NCBI GenBank assembly: GCA_910576345.1
Contig: CAJTIT010000005.1
Span: 1-64,000, forward strand
Reading direction: 5' to 3'
DNA length: 64,000 nt
From: Erysipelotrichales bacterium
GTDB taxonomy: Bacteria > Bacillota_I > Bacilli_A > Erysipelotrichales > Erysipelotrichaceae
A model generated the notes under the pieces. The model made no database searches. It had not been told where the DNA came from and was given only the letters and a program-made list of their open reading frames with translations. Numbering within the stretch: position 1 is the stretch's first letter; each line of letters starts with the position of its first letter. Of the stretch, positions 47,830 to 56,082 are shown in pieces. The position numbers and the translations under genes are program-made.

Positions 47830-48723
47830 ATGTTCAAGAAGAAAGAAAAACCGATAAAGGAAAAGAAAATCCGCACTATGAAAGTGGGGACGCATAAGAA
47901 GTCCGTCATTGCCCTCTGGGTGGTGCTTATCGCAAGCGTGAGCTTTGGTGTGTATAAGAATTTTACCGCTATCGACCAGCACACCACCCATGAGGTAGAA
48001 ACCATACAGCTACGACTTAACGATACCAACGGGATAGAAAATTTCGTGAAGAATTTCTGTAAATCCTACTACACATGGAGCAACAGCAAGGAAGCAATCG
48101 AAGCAAGGACACAGGCTATCAGTGCCTATCTGACACAGGAATTGCAGGATTTGAATGTTGATACCGTGAGGACGGATATACCGACCAGCTCCACGGTCAC
48201 GGACGTACTTATCTGGGACGTGGTACAGTCTGGGGAGAACGCTTTTTCTGTTACCTACGAAGTAGATCAGCAGATAAAAGAGGGCGACCAGACAAGAAAT
48301 GTATCAGAAACCTATACTGTGACCGTTCATGTGGACGCTGACGGGCATATGGTGATTATCCAGAACCCGACCCTTGCTCCTGCTATGGAAAAATCCAGCT
48401 ACGAACCAAAGGCACAGGAAGCAGACAACAGCGTGGACGCTGACACAATCAATGACGCTACGGCGTTTCTGGAAACATTCTTCAAGCTGTACCCTACCGC
48501 TACGGACAAGGAGCTCGCCTACTATGTAGAGGGAAACGCCCTTGAACCGATAAACGGGGACTATCTCTATTCCGAGCTTGTCAATTCTGTATTCACGGCT
48601 GACGGTAATAACGTGAAAGTCAAAGTAGCTGTAAAATTCATTGACAATCAGACAAAGGCAACACAGGTATCACAGTATGAGCTGACGCTTCATAAGGATA
48701 GCAACTGGAAGATAATTCAATAA
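47830..48723 (+). CDS. Conjugation protein Orf13 (TcpC/ConB family)
   Basis: A 297-residue bitopic membrane protein of the TcpC family, a VirB8-like scaffold of the conjugation channel. A basic cytoplasmic start (MFKKKEKPIKEKKIRTMKVG) leads into one membrane helix (SVIALWVVLIASVSFGVYKNF), followed by two NTF2-like extracellular domains (about 65-175 and 200-297). It appears intact. The sequence near its end (VSQYELTLHKDSNWKIIQ) recurs as a decayed copy at 53296-53385. Cargo genes begin 90 bases downstream. Confidence 0.88.
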   Translation: MFKKKEKPIKEKKIRTMKVGTHKKSVIALWVVLIASVSFGVYKNFTAIDQHTTHEVETIQLRLNDTNGIENFVKNFCKSYYTWSNSKEAIEARTQAISAYLTQELQDLNVDTVRTDIPTSSTVTDVLIWDVVQSGENAFSVTYEVDQQIKEGDQTRNVSETYTVTVHVDADGHMVIIQNPTLAPAMEKSSYEPKAQEADNSVDADTINDATAFLETFFKLYPTATDKELAYYVEGNALEPINGDYLYSELVNSVFTADGNNVKVKVAVKFIDNQTKATQVSQYELTLHKDSNWKIIQ

Positions 48724-48747
48724 AAATCGCTATATTGCAGAACTCCA

Positions 48748-48798
48748 TTGACATATTGGTAACTTGTTGCTATACTATATCAGTAACAAGTTACCAAT
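48748..48798 (+). promoter_or_regulatory. Consensus promoter inside a 14-bp inverted repeat (MarR operator)
   Basis: TTGACA at 48748-48753, 17 bp, TATACT at 48771-48776. The perfect inverted repeat ATTGGTAACTTGTT (48755-48768) / AACAAGTTACCAAT (48785-48798) brackets the -10, so a dimeric repressor bound here would block RNA polymerase. The MarR gene that follows is the obvious candidate. Confidence 0.8.
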
Positions 48799-48811
48799 AA
48801 GGAGTGGAAAA

Positions 48812-49303
48812 ATGGAATTAAAAGATTTAATACAAAATAGTTCTTGTTCAAGAAAAAAACAGCAAGGAGCTATATTTAATAGCTTATTTATTGTGGGAAA
48901 CAAGTTACAGACTATTTTTGACAATCATATAGCCGAGCTGTCCTTAAAACAATATATGCTACTATCGTTAATGGCTCAATCAAAAGAAAAATTGACATTT
49001 ACTCAATTAGGAAATTTATTAGGCTGTTCAAGACAAAACATAAAAAAAATAGCAAATGTATTAGAGAAAAAAGAATTTGTCAATATTGAACAAAATCCAA
49101 ACGACTCTCGTGCGTACTGCTTATGTTTGACTGCAAAAGCTGAAAAGTTTTTATCAAGTGATTTTATGAAATATCGAGAAGAATTGAACTATCTATTTGA
49201 AGAATATTCTGACGAGGAAATGAATGTATTATTCACTTTACTAATGCGATTGTATAGCGGAATAGAAAACTTAGAAAAGAATGTGCAGAATGAAAAAAAA
49301 TAG
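48812..49303 (+). CDS. MarR-family transcriptional regulator
   Basis: A 163-residue MarR-type repressor with the winged-helix core LTFTQLGNLLGCSRQNIKKIANVLEKKEFVNIEQNPNDSRA, where NDSR is the classic wing motif. Several Cys residues (for example NSSCSRKK near the start and GCSR) could in principle sense oxidants, which would fit the flavin proteins encoded next. The ATG at 48812 follows AAGGAGTGG. The last 14 bases overlap the FMN-binding gene, so they form one operon under the inverted-repeat promoter. Confidence 0.85.
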   Translation: MELKDLIQNSSCSRKKQQGAIFNSLFIVGNKLQTIFDNHIAELSLKQYMLLSLMAQSKEKLTFTQLGNLLGCSRQNIKKIANVLEKKEFVNIEQNPNDSRAYCLCLTAKAEKFLSSDFMKYREELNYLFEEYSDEEMNVLFTLLMRLYSGIENLEKNVQNEKK

Positions 49304-49670
49304 AAAAATTATTATTTTTGTTTCCTGTATTTTTCTCGTATTGATAACAATATTATTTACTCTGATGAACAATGCAGTGAAAAAGGCAGATAGTTTAGCG
49401 GTTATAACTCCTAATTTAACTTGTGTTTCGGACGGTGAATATATAGGAGAATATTCTATTACTCCTGTTCATGTTAAAGTAAATGTCACTGTTATAAACC
49501 ATGAAATTGCAAGCATTGAAATTTTAGAACATGATAACGGCTTAGGAAGCCCTGCTGAAAGTATCATCAACAATATTGTTAATACACAATCTTTAGAAAT
49601 TGACGCTATATCTGGAGCTACTGTAAGCAGTAAATGTATTTTAAAAGCAGTAGAAAACGCAATAGATTGA
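49290..49670 (+). CDS. Membrane-anchored FMN-binding domain protein
   Basis: A 126-residue protein with an N-terminal membrane anchor (KIIIFVSCIFLVLITILFTL) and an extracellular FMN_bind domain. Diagnostic features are YIGEYSITPVHVKVNVTVINHEIASIEI and the flavinylation-type motif SGATVSSK, in which the Thr normally carries covalent FMN added by ApbE. It probably takes part in electron transfer on the outer face of the membrane. No apbE gene is in the window. It overlaps marR and precedes a flavodoxin gene. Confidence 0.82.
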   Translation: MKKNRKIIIFVSCIFLVLITILFTLMNNAVKKADSLAVITPNLTCVSDGEYIGEYSITPVHVKVNVTVINHEIASIEILEHDNGLGSPAESIINNIVNTQSLEIDAISGATVSSKCILKAVENAID

Positions 49671-49696
49671 TACAACTTATTTGAAAGAGGGATACT

Positions 49697-50251
49697 ATGA
49701 AATCAATAATAATATATGGAAGCAAGTATGGTAGTTCAAAAAAGTATGCAGAAATGCTATCACAAAATTTAGGAATAGACCATTTTGACTATAAAGAATT
49801 TAATATGTCCAATAAATATGATGTACTCATTTATATTGGAGCATTGTATGCTGGCGGTGTAAAAGGATTGGCTAAAACATTAAGTAATTATCCACCAGAT
49901 AATTATAAAAAGCTGATTATCGTAACGGTTGGAATAGCTGACCCTAAAGATTTGAAAAATGTAGAGTCAATCAAAATGAGCATTTATAAACAACTTCCTA
50001 AAAATCTAAATAAAGATATAGAGCTATTTCATATCAGAGGAAGTTTAGATTATTCAAAGCTAAATTTACGGCATAGTCTTATGATGAAATTAGTATATCA
50101 AAAAGCAAAAAAAGTTCCTGTGGAACAACAAGACATGGAAACAAAGGATTTAATTGCAACTTATAATAAAAAAGTTGATTTTATAGACTTTGATTATCTT
50201 CGTCCCCTAATTGAAAGGTATTCAAAAATCAAAAAAGAGGTAAGAATATGA
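49697..50251 (+). CDS. Flavodoxin-domain protein
   Basis: A 184-residue cytoplasmic flavodoxin-like protein. The N-terminal phosphate-binding loop [15 protein letters not shown] is the FMN-binding T/S-x-T/S-G-x-T-type loop, and [15 protein letters not shown] follows at the isoalloxazine side, resembling the HemG/flavodoxin_5 group. With the FMN-binding anchor protein it may move electrons to or across the membrane. It is preceded by GAAAGAGGG and overlaps the next small gene by four bases. Confidence 0.8.
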   Translation: MKSIIIYGSKYGSSKKYAEMLSQNLGIDHFDYKEFNMSNKYDVLIYIGALYAGGVKGLAKTLSNYPPDNYKKLIIVTVGIADPKDLKNVESIKMSIYKQLPKNLNKDIELFHIRGSLDYSKLNLRHSLMMKLVYQKAKKVPVEQQDMETKDLIATYNKKVDFIDFDYLRPLIERYSKIKKEVRI

Positions 50252-50475
50252 TGATAGGACTAAAAAAACGAGACATGAAAAAAATTCTAAAAGCTGGGGC
50301 AAAGGCAAGCGGTGTCCCTGTATCAGAATTAAGGGCAAATAAACAAGCTACCATTGACGAAGCTATGAACAGTACAGACCCAGAGGTACAGGCGAACTTC
50401 AAGCGATATTTTGGGAACAAAACGTCTACACCAGAGGAATATATTTACACAATCACAGCTAAAACGAAATTTTAA
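50248..50475 (+). CDS. Small ICE protein, paralog A (function unknown)
   Basis: A 75-residue charged protein: [35 protein letters not shown] followed by [26 protein letters not shown]. It has a paralog at 57063 with the same closing pattern (FKRMFGNRTPTPEEFICTASRQLKF). The layout suggests a small helical protein with a helix-turn-helix-like first half. Proteins of this type are found in Tn916-like elements next to regulatory genes. It overlaps the flavodoxin stop codon. I do not recognize a function. Confidence 0.65.
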   Translation: MMIGLKKRDMKKILKAGAKASGVPVSELRANKQATIDEAMNSTDPEVQANFKRYFGNKTSTPEEYIYTITAKTKF

Positions 50476-50477
50476 AT

Positions 50478-50518
50478 AATTATCATGCTTCCTTGCAAAG
50501 CAGATCAGCATGATAATT
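50478..50518 (+). terminator. Inverted repeat at end of flavin operon
   Basis: A perfect 12-bp pair AATTATCATGCT/AGCATGATAATT with a 17-base loop, then TTTGATG. A third copy of the arm, TTTTATCATGCT, appears near 50560 just before the AraC gene, so the sequence may be an operator as well as a terminator. Confidence 0.55.
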
Positions 50519-50602
50519 TTGATGTATTGAAAATAGCAAGAATGATGAAAACTGGATAATTTTATCATGCTATACTGTTTCCTCGGAAAGGAGGGAGTGC
50601 AA

Positions 50603-51448
50603 ATGCAAGGACAAGCAGTGTATATTGTTTCACAGGCAATTCGATATATAGAAAATAATTTAGATAACAAGCTGGATTTGGAAACAGTTGCAACCGCTCT
50701 ACATTACTCTAAATATCATTTACACCGTATATTTACAAAGATAGTTGGGTTGACGATACATGAATATGTTCAAAGGAGACAGCTTACAGAAGCGGCTAAG
50801 TTACTGGTTTTTTCTAAAAGACCGATTATAGAAATCGCACTTATCAGTGGTTATGAAAGTCAACAAGCATTTACAAGCATTTTTAAAGCAATGTATAAGA
50901 TGACTCCTGCTGATTTTAGAATAGCTGAAGAATTTTATCCTTTACAGTTAGAAATCCATTTAAGTAAAGAGCCGATAAAAATGGATTTTATAAAAGATGA
51001 TATACGATTTGCTACTACTAAAGATATAAATGACTGGATGGAATTAGTCCATTTAACAGTTGATGGTTATCCCTATTTAGATGAAACGGATTATCTTGAA
51101 AAACTATCTTTCTATATATCTAACAAAAGAGCTTTAATTTTAAGAGATGAAGGTATGGCAATCGGTATTATGGGATTTTCAGCAGAAACAGGAAGTATTG
51201 ATTTTCTGGCAGTTCACCCACAATATCGAAATTTGGGGATTGAAAAGGTTTTCCTTGATAAACTTGTAGATGAACTTCTTGCAGGAAAAGAGATTAGTTT
51301 AACTACATATCGAGAGGGCGATAAAGCAGATACAGGCTATCGTGAAGAATATTTGCGTCTTGGTTTTGCGGAACGAGAATTGCTTACTGAATATGGGTAT
51401 CCTACACAACGCTTTGTGCTTCCACCAAAAGATAAGGAGGAAGTGTAA
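50603..51448 (+). CDS. AraC-family regulator with C-terminal GNAT-like domain
   Basis: A 281-residue fusion. The first 100 residues form an AraC-type DNA-binding domain (LDLETVATALHYSKYHLHRIFTKIVGLTIHEYVQRRQL and EIALISGYESQQAFTSIFKAMYKMTPADFR). The rest resembles an N-acetyltransferase fold (GSIDFLAVHPQYRNLGIEKVFLDKLVDELL), though the acetyl-CoA loop is degenerate (RNLGIE), so it may be a sensor rather than an enzyme. The ATG at 50603 follows AAAGGAGGG. The gene ends two bases before the MFS transporter start, so it probably controls that pump. Confidence 0.82.
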   Translation: MQGQAVYIVSQAIRYIENNLDNKLDLETVATALHYSKYHLHRIFTKIVGLTIHEYVQRRQLTEAAKLLVFSKRPIIEIALISGYESQQAFTSIFKAMYKMTPADFRIAEEFYPLQLEIHLSKEPIKMDFIKDDIRFATTKDINDWMELVHLTVDGYPYLDETDYLEKLSFYISNKRALILRDEGMAIGIMGFSAETGSIDFLAVHPQYRNLGIEKVFLDKLVDELLAGKEISLTTYREGDKADTGYREEYLRLGFAERELLTEYGYPTQRFVLPPKDKEEV

Positions 51449-51449
51449 A

Positions 51450-52670
51450 ATGCAACAAGCACAGGATACTTGGAAGAAGAAAATAATTCTTTTTCTTATC
51501 AGTCAAAGTATTACATTATTTGGCTCTCAAATAGTTCAAATGGCAATCGTATGGTATGTAACACTTCATACAACCAGCGGTGCATGGGTAGCTGTTTTTT
51601 CAGTATGTTCCTATTTACCACAATTTCTTGTTTCGTTTGTAGGTGGAGTTTGGGCTGACCGTTATAATCGCAAATTTCTTATCATAGGTGCTGATTTAGG
51701 AATAGCGATTGTCACATTTAGCATGATACTTATTATGCCTTATATATCAACAGAAATCGTACTACTCAGCTTACTGATAGCAATGTCTATTCTTCGTTCT
51801 ATTGGTGCTGGAATACAGTCACCCGCTGTTAATGCTGTTATCCCACAACTTGTACCAGCAGAAAATTTAATGCGTTATAATGGTATCAATGCAACCATGC
51901 AATCAGTTGTTCAATTTTCTGCTCCTGCTGTCGCAGGGATAGTTTTATCTGTTGGAACATTGCAGAATACATTGTTGATTGATATTTTGACTGCAATAGT
52001 AGGGATTGCATTGTTTGCTTGTGTATCATTGCCTAAGCAAGACAAAAAAATCACTTCATCTCCTATTTTATCGGATATGAAAAGTGGAATTAACTATGTA
52101 TTCTCGCAAAAAAATATTGGTATCTTATTGATGATATATGGAATATTTACTTTTCTATGTGTTCCAGCAGGCTATTTATCTGGACTATTGGTAAGTAGAA
52201 TATATGGTGATACATACTGGTATCTGACTGCCGTTGAAATATGTGGATTTGGCGGTATGGTTGTTGGCGGGTTGCTAATGAGTGTATGGGGCGGTTTTCA
52301 TAAACGTAGTAAAACTATGTTCAGTGGTTTAGCTGTATTTGGAATAATGGCAATAGGTATGGGCATAACTCAAATTTTTTTACTGTATCTTATTTTTATG
52401 ATTTGTTATGGTGTTGCTTTAACGACAATACAAACAACAATCACTACCTTACTTCAAGAAAATACGAATGTTTCAATGCAGGGACGAATATTTGGCTTCA
52501 TGGGAGCGATGTATGCTATTTGCTATCCGTTTGGTATGGTAGTTTTCGGTCCTTTAGCAGATATTATTTCCCTGCAATGGATTATGATTAGTTCGGGAAT
52601 TATTTTACTTCTAATGCCTATTTTCTTATGGCTTAAAACAAAGCAAGAAATGGGACGCATTATGGATTAG
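51450..52670 (+). CDS. MFS efflux transporter
   Basis: A 406-residue major facilitator with about 12 membrane helices, similar in style to Mef-type macrolide efflux proteins. The loop between helices 2 and 3 carries the family motif as GGVWADRYNRKFLIIGADL. The ATG at 51450 follows AAGGAGGAAG at the end of the araC-like gene. The substrate is unknown; drug or peptide export is likely from the context of an element cargo gene with its own regulator. The last ten bases overlap a histidine kinase remnant, showing that the cargo was joined to older DNA here. Confidence 0.83.
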   Translation: MQQAQDTWKKKIILFLISQSITLFGSQIVQMAIVWYVTLHTTSGAWVAVFSVCSYLPQFLVSFVGGVWADRYNRKFLIIGADLGIAIVTFSMILIMPYISTEIVLLSLLIAMSILRSIGAGIQSPAVNAVIPQLVPAENLMRYNGINATMQSVVQFSAPAVAGIVLSVGTLQNTLLIDILTAIVGIALFACVSLPKQDKKITSSPILSDMKSGINYVFSQKNIGILLMIYGIFTFLCVPAGYLSGLLVSRIYGDTYWYLTAVEICGFGGMVVGGLLMSVWGGFHKRSKTMFSGLAVFGIMAIGMGITQIFLLYLIFMICYGVALTTIQTTITTLLQENTNVSMQGRIFGFMGAMYAICYPFGMVVFGPLADIISLQWIMISSGIILLLMPIFLWLKTKQEMGRIMD

Positions 52671-52789
52671 GACTTACGATAGTAGAAAAAATAATGAAAG
52701 AACATTTCGGATTTGTAAAACTTGAAAACTTAAAAGAAAATGATAAGACGATTGGGGCGAGAGTTTCTCTTGTTTTCCCCTTGAGGTAA
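52664..52789 (+). pseudogene. Histidine kinase C-terminal remnant
   Basis: An open stretch of 41 codons ending in TAA reads GLGLTIVEKIMKEHFGFVKL and then IGARVSLVFPLR, the G2 box and final strand of a sensor kinase ATPase domain. It has no start and begins inside the MFS stop region. It is what remains of a two-component kinase gene after cargo insertion or deletion. Confidence 0.75.
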
Positions 52790-52811
52790 TATTATTATAG
52801 GGGGGGTTGCT

Positions 52812-53227
52812 ATGGGAAAATACTAGTTGTAGAATTTACTGATAAAGAAGATAGTTTATTCCAACAGATGTTAGAATGGTTGTCCTCAAATGTAGACAAA
52901 ACGCCTACAATTATCAAAATCCATACATCAGATTTAACTATCGACCCTTACACCCGTATTGTAATGGATAGACAAGGCAACCAAATATATTTAACTGCAA
53001 AAGAATTTGACCTATTATATTTCCTTTCCAGCCACAAAGGACAGGTGTTCACAAAAGAACAGATATACGAAAAAGTATGGGGATATGACAATGCACAAGA
53101 CGCAAGCAATCTTTCCTCATTTATCAGAAAGCTAAGACTAAAAATCGAACCACACCCAGACAATCCACGATATATCATCACTGTCTGGGGTGTGGGGTAT
53201 AAATTCAGCGAAGAAGAAAAACCGTAG
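52812..53227 (+). CDS. Response-regulator-like winged-helix protein, copy A (needs -1 frameshift)
   Basis: From ATG 52812 the zero frame is M-G-K-Y-stop, but a -1 shift after the third codon gives MGKILVVEFTDKEDSLFQQ and continues for 135 more codons through an OmpR-type winged helix (LTAKEFDLLYFLSSHKGQVFTKEQIYEKVWGYDN, then RYIITVWGVGYKF). The bases at the shift are GGGAAAA, a classical X-XXY-YYZ slippery heptamer. Copy B at 56083 has the same arrangement and exactly the same length. It lacks a full receiver domain. It may be recoded, expressed from an internal start such as ATG 52868, or be a pseudogene. Confidence 0.55.
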
Positions 53228-53271
53228 CTGTATTTCACAATCTATTGTGATCTGCACGCTACGGTTTTTGA
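52991..53271 (+). repeat. Direct repeat, left copy, flanking the GntR/ABC cassette
   Basis: About 280 bp covering the winged-helix part of copy A and its terminator. It is closely similar to 56259-56538, with scattered, mostly third-position differences and no gaps in the coding part. Confidence 0.8.
53221..53271 (+). terminator. Terminator after copy A
   Basis: Stem ACCGTAGC/GCTACGGT with an inner pair CACAAT/ATTGTG and a TTTTT tail. The same structure follows copy B. Confidence 0.8.
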
Positions 53272-53295
53272 AATATTTAAAGGGCAATAATATGA

Positions 53296-53385
53296 TTTTC
53301 ATTAACAGGCAGGCATAAGCGAAACATGTATCTCAAGTATGAGCTGACACTTCATAGGGGTAACTACTGGAAAATAATAGGATAA
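53296..53385 (+). pseudogene. Decayed orf13 3' end (remnant)
   Basis: The sequence encodes, with one stop and one frameshift, FINRQA...KHVSQ and YELTLHRGNYWKIIG-stop. This aligns with the end of intact Orf13 (FIDNQTKATQVSQYELTLHKDSNWKIIQ). It marks the former orf13 end of another or earlier element and so the point where cargo was joined. Confidence 0.75.
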
Positions 53386-53450
53386 CAAATGAAAGTGTGT
53401 ATTTCTCTATGGGATTGCTCACTATTTTTTATACAAACAGCATATAACAC

Positions 53451-53479
53451 TTGACAACAGTTCAGAACTGTTATATACT
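53451..53479 (+). promoter_or_regulatory. GntR/ABC operon promoter with operator in spacer
   Basis: TTGACA at 53451-53456, 17 bp, TATACT at 53474-53479. The spacer holds a perfect palindrome AACAGTTC-A-GAACTGTT (53456-53472), a likely site for the GntR regulator encoded next. Confidence 0.78.
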
Positions 53480-53510
53480 GTTATCAAGAAAAGGAGGAAG
53501 GATATAAAGA

Positions 53511-53882
53511 ATGAAAATTATAATCAATACTTCCTTAATGGTTCCCATTTATGAACAAATTGTTGACCAGATAAAAATGCTCATACGAAATGGTGAACTA
53601 AAGGAAAACGACAATCTACCGTCTGTCCGTACTCTTTCTAAGGAACTAAAAATAAGTGCTTTAACAGTAAAGAAAGCCTATGATAATTTGGAAAGTGAGG
53701 GTTTCACAGTTACAGTACATGGCAAAGGCACTTATGTAGCGGCTACAAATACAGAACTTCTTTTGGAAGAACAGAAAAAAGAGTTGGAAGCCGATTTAGA
53801 GCAGGCTATCCAAAAAGGCAGACGTTGCGGTATTAGTGATGAAGATATAAAAAGTTTATTCGAGTTGATATTGGAGGGCTGA
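53511..53882 (+). CDS. GntR-family regulator (YtrA type)
   Basis: A 123-residue GntR protein of the short YtrA class. The winged helix is clear (MVPIYEQIVDQIKMLIRNGELKENDNLPSVRTLSKELKISALTVKKAYDNLESEGFTVTVHGKGTYV in outline) and a short helical dimer tail follows. YtrA-type regulators usually repress an adjacent ABC transporter and respond to wall-active compounds or peptides. It has an AAGGAGGAAGG site and ends three bases before the ATPase gene. The palindrome in its promoter suggests autoregulation. Confidence 0.88.
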   Translation: MKIIINTSLMVPIYEQIVDQIKMLIRNGELKENDNLPSVRTLSKELKISALTVKKAYDNLESEGFTVTVHGKGTYVAATNTELLLEEQKKELEADLEQAIQKGRRCGISDEDIKSLFELILEG

Positions 53883-53885
53883 TAT

Positions 53886-54737
53886 ATGTTAAAAATTGAA
53901 CACTTGAAAAAACATTATGATAATTTTTCTCTTGATTGTTCATTAGAGCTTATGTCTGGTTGTGTAACAGGCTTGATTGGACAAAACGGAGCAGGAAAAA
54001 GCACAACATTTAAGGCAATACTAGGCTTGATTTCAACTGACGGTGGAAACATCACAATCCTTGGAAAAGATATAAAAGACTTCACCGTAAAAGATAAAGA
54101 AAATTTGGGTGTTGTATTATCTGATTCTGGTTTTAGTGGTTATCTGAAAATCAAGGATATTATCCCTATATTGCAGAATATGTACTCAAAATTCGATAAG
54201 TCATTATTTATTGAACAGGCACAGAGATTTCAACTGCCTATGAATAAACAGATAAAAGAATTTTCAACGGGAATGAAAGCAAAACTAAAAGTGCTGGTTG
54301 CTATCTCACACAATGCAAAGCTATTGATACTGGACGAACCGACAGCAGGCTTAGATGTAATCGCAAGAGATGAATTACTTGAAATGTTGAGAGAATTTTT
54401 GGAAAAAGATGAAGAACGCTCCATTTTAATTAGTTCTCACATATCTAGTGATTTGGAGTCATTATGTGACGATCTGTATATGATACATGACGGAAGAATT
54501 ATTTTACATGAAGATACGGACGTTCTTCTTAGTGATTATGCCTTATTGAAAGTAGACGCAGAGCAATATGGCAAGCTGGATAAACAGTTTATCATGCGTT
54601 CTAAAAAAGAAACATATGGATATAGCTGTCTGACAAATCAGAAACAGTATTATATCGAGAATTATCCTAAAATCGCTATTGAAAAAGGTACAATAGATGA
54701 AGTTATCACTATGATGATAAGGGGGACAGAACAATGA
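53886..54737 (+). CDS. ABC transporter ATP-binding protein
   Basis: A 283-residue ATPase of the bacitracin/lantibiotic type (BcrA/YtrB-like). Walker A is GLIGQNGAGKSTTFKAIL, the signature is FSTGMKAKLKVL and Walker B is LLILDEPTAGLDVIARDEL, followed by the switch His in ISSHISSDLESL. All catalytic motifs are intact. It partners with the permease that overlaps its end by four bases and is controlled by the GntR protein. The substrate may be an antimicrobial peptide or wall-active compound; this is inferred from the operon type. Confidence 0.88.
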   Translation: MLKIEHLKKHYDNFSLDCSLELMSGCVTGLIGQNGAGKSTTFKAILGLISTDGGNITILGKDIKDFTVKDKENLGVVLSDSGFSGYLKIKDIIPILQNMYSKFDKSLFIEQAQRFQLPMNKQIKEFSTGMKAKLKVLVAISHNAKLLILDEPTAGLDVIARDELLEMLREFLEKDEERSILISSHISSDLESLCDDLYMIHDGRIILHEDTDVLLSDYALLKVDAEQYGKLDKQFIMRSKKETYGYSCLTNQKQYYIENYPKIAIEKGTIDEVITMMIRGTEQ

Positions 54738-55390
54738 AAGGTTTATTAGTAAAAGACTTTAAATTGATGATGTTACAGAAGAATTTTCTGTTACTCATTC
54801 TGGCGATTGTAATTGGAATGATGATATTATCTGATGATATGGTGTTTCCTATTGGTTTTCTGAGTTTCATTGCCTCGCTATTTACAGTAAGTACAATCAG
54901 TTATGATGATTTTGATAATGGAAATGCGTTCTTGTTCACATTACCTATTACCCGTAATAATTATGTAATTGAAAAATACTTCCTTGGTTTGTTATTTGGG
55001 TGTATCGCTTGGATTTTAGCAACTGTTTTAGGAATAATTGTAACTGTATCGAAAGATATATTACCTGTTACAGATTTAGTGCAGAGTTCTTTGATTATTT
55101 TACCTATGATGATTGTTGTTCAAGCAATCATGCTTCCTTTTCAACTTAAATTTGGTGGCGATAAAGGAAGAATTGCTATGATTGGTGCTTTTGGTGCATT
55201 GGCAGTAATTTCTATCGTTATCGTGAAAGGAGCAGAAGCTATTTTCAAAGTTGATTTAATCAGTCTGCTAGACAATTTACCAACTGTAAGTATGGGAGTT
55301 TTTCTTGCTATTACAATTATTATCGCTTTGTTGATGTTACTGATTTCAACGAAAATCAGCTTGTCAATTATGAACAAAAAAGAATTTTAG
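54734..55390 (+). CDS. ABC-2 type permease
   Basis: A 218-residue integral membrane protein with about six helices and the ABC-2 layout: a short cytoplasmic start (MKGLLVKDFKLMMLQKNF), helix pairs, and the motif SYDDFDNGNAFLFTLPITRNNYVIEKYFLG between helices 2 and 3, typical of BcrB/YtrC-like subunits. It overlaps the ATPase gene by four bases and forms the transport channel. Nothing is missing. Confidence 0.83.
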   Translation: MKGLLVKDFKLMMLQKNFLLLILAIVIGMMILSDDMVFPIGFLSFIASLFTVSTISYDDFDNGNAFLFTLPITRNNYVIEKYFLGLLFGCIAWILATVLGIIVTVSKDILPVTDLVQSSLIILPMMIVVQAIMLPFQLKFGGDKGRIAMIGAFGALAVISIVIVKGAEAIFKVDLISLLDNLPTVSMGVFLAITIIIALLMLLISTKISLSIMNKKEF

Positions 55391-55404
55391 AAAGGAGCTA
55401 TCGC

Positions 55405-55518
55405 ATGGACTTTACAATATTGGCTGTTGTACTACTCCTGTGCGGGGGTATTCCTTTAAGGAATAAAATATATAAGGAACGCAAGAAGAAAAAAGAGGAT
55501 AAAAAGAAAGGTATATAA
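55405..55518 (+). CDS. Small membrane protein (37 residues)
   Basis: MDFTILAVVLLLCGGIPL forms one membrane helix, followed by a very basic tail of Lys and Arg. An AAAGGAG site lies nine bases before the ATG, and the gene is 14 bases after the permease. It may be a small accessory subunit of the ABC transporter. No family is recognized. Confidence 0.55.
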   Translation: MDFTILAVVLLLCGGIPLRNKIYKERKKKKEDKKKGI

Positions 55519-55531
55519 AGAGGGTGATTTT

Positions 55532-55606
55532 ATGGAAAGTATTTTATGTGTTCTTGCCTTGATAGTATTTGCATATTGGTTTTTTATCAAACGTAACAAA
55601 AAGTAA
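55532..55606 (+). CDS. Small membrane protein (24 residues)
   Basis: MESILCVLALIVFAYWFFIKRNKK is a single membrane helix with a basic end. A GAGGGTG site precedes the ATG. It lies 13 bases after the previous small gene and looks like part of the same operon. It may be a structural microprotein. Confidence 0.5.
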   Translation: MESILCVLALIVFAYWFFIKRNKK

Positions 55607-55629
55607 TTGCTTATTTGAGGAGAATATAA

Positions 55630-55851
55630 ATGAAAAATACTAAGTCATGTCCTAAATGCGGTTCAACCGATATTGTTCGTATTCCAGATAACCCTAACCG
55701 TCATGCCAGCGGAAATAACATTTATACTAGCACTTATACGCTATTTGGGAAAATCCGGGTAATTCGTTATGTTTGTTGCTCATGCGGATATGTAGAAAAC
55801 TGGGTTGAAAACGAAGAAGAATTGAGTGAAATAAGAAAAACATTTGGATAA
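55630..55851 (+). CDS. Zinc-ribbon protein of unknown function
   Basis: A 73-residue protein with a CPKCGSTDIVRI start and a second pair in YVCCSCGYVENW, forming a four-Cys zinc ribbon, and an acidic helical end. A TGAGGAG site precedes the ATG. It follows the ABC genes and small membrane genes on the same strand. It might be a nucleic-acid or partner-binding accessory; no function is assigned. Confidence 0.65.
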   Translation: MKNTKSCPKCGSTDIVRIPDNPNRHASGNNIYTSTYTLFGKIRVIRYVCCSCGYVENWVENEEELSEIRKTFG

Positions 55852-55872
55852 TTGAAAGGTTGTTTTGATGAT

Positions 55873-56058
55873 ATGAAAGAGTATAAATATGTAGAAATAA
55901 AGTTTGAAGCAAAGGGTGTGTTATTTCATTCCGCTTCTGAACCTAAAGAAATAATCAACAAATATGCAAAAGAGGGATATTCTTACGTTGGTTTTATTCC
56001 TACTTTAATAGACGCACATGGTAGTTTTAGAAGAATTGACTTGATTTTTGAAAAATAA
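55873..56058 (+). CDS. Small DUF4177-like protein
   Basis: A 61-residue protein reading MKEYKYVEIKFEAKGVLFHSASEPKEIINKYAKEGYSYVGFIP, which fits the DUF4177 pattern (YKYV at the start, then NxxAxxGY). The ATG at 55873 is preferred to the TTG at 55852, although the ribosome binding site is modest (AAAGG further upstream). It is the last gene of the ABC cargo block, 24 bases before the copy B ATG. Function is unknown. Confidence 0.6.
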   Translation: MKEYKYVEIKFEAKGVLFHSASEPKEIINKYAKEGYSYVGFIPTLIDAHGSFRRIDLIFEK

Positions 56059-56082
56059 TTTTTTAAAAGTGCAGGTGATACT

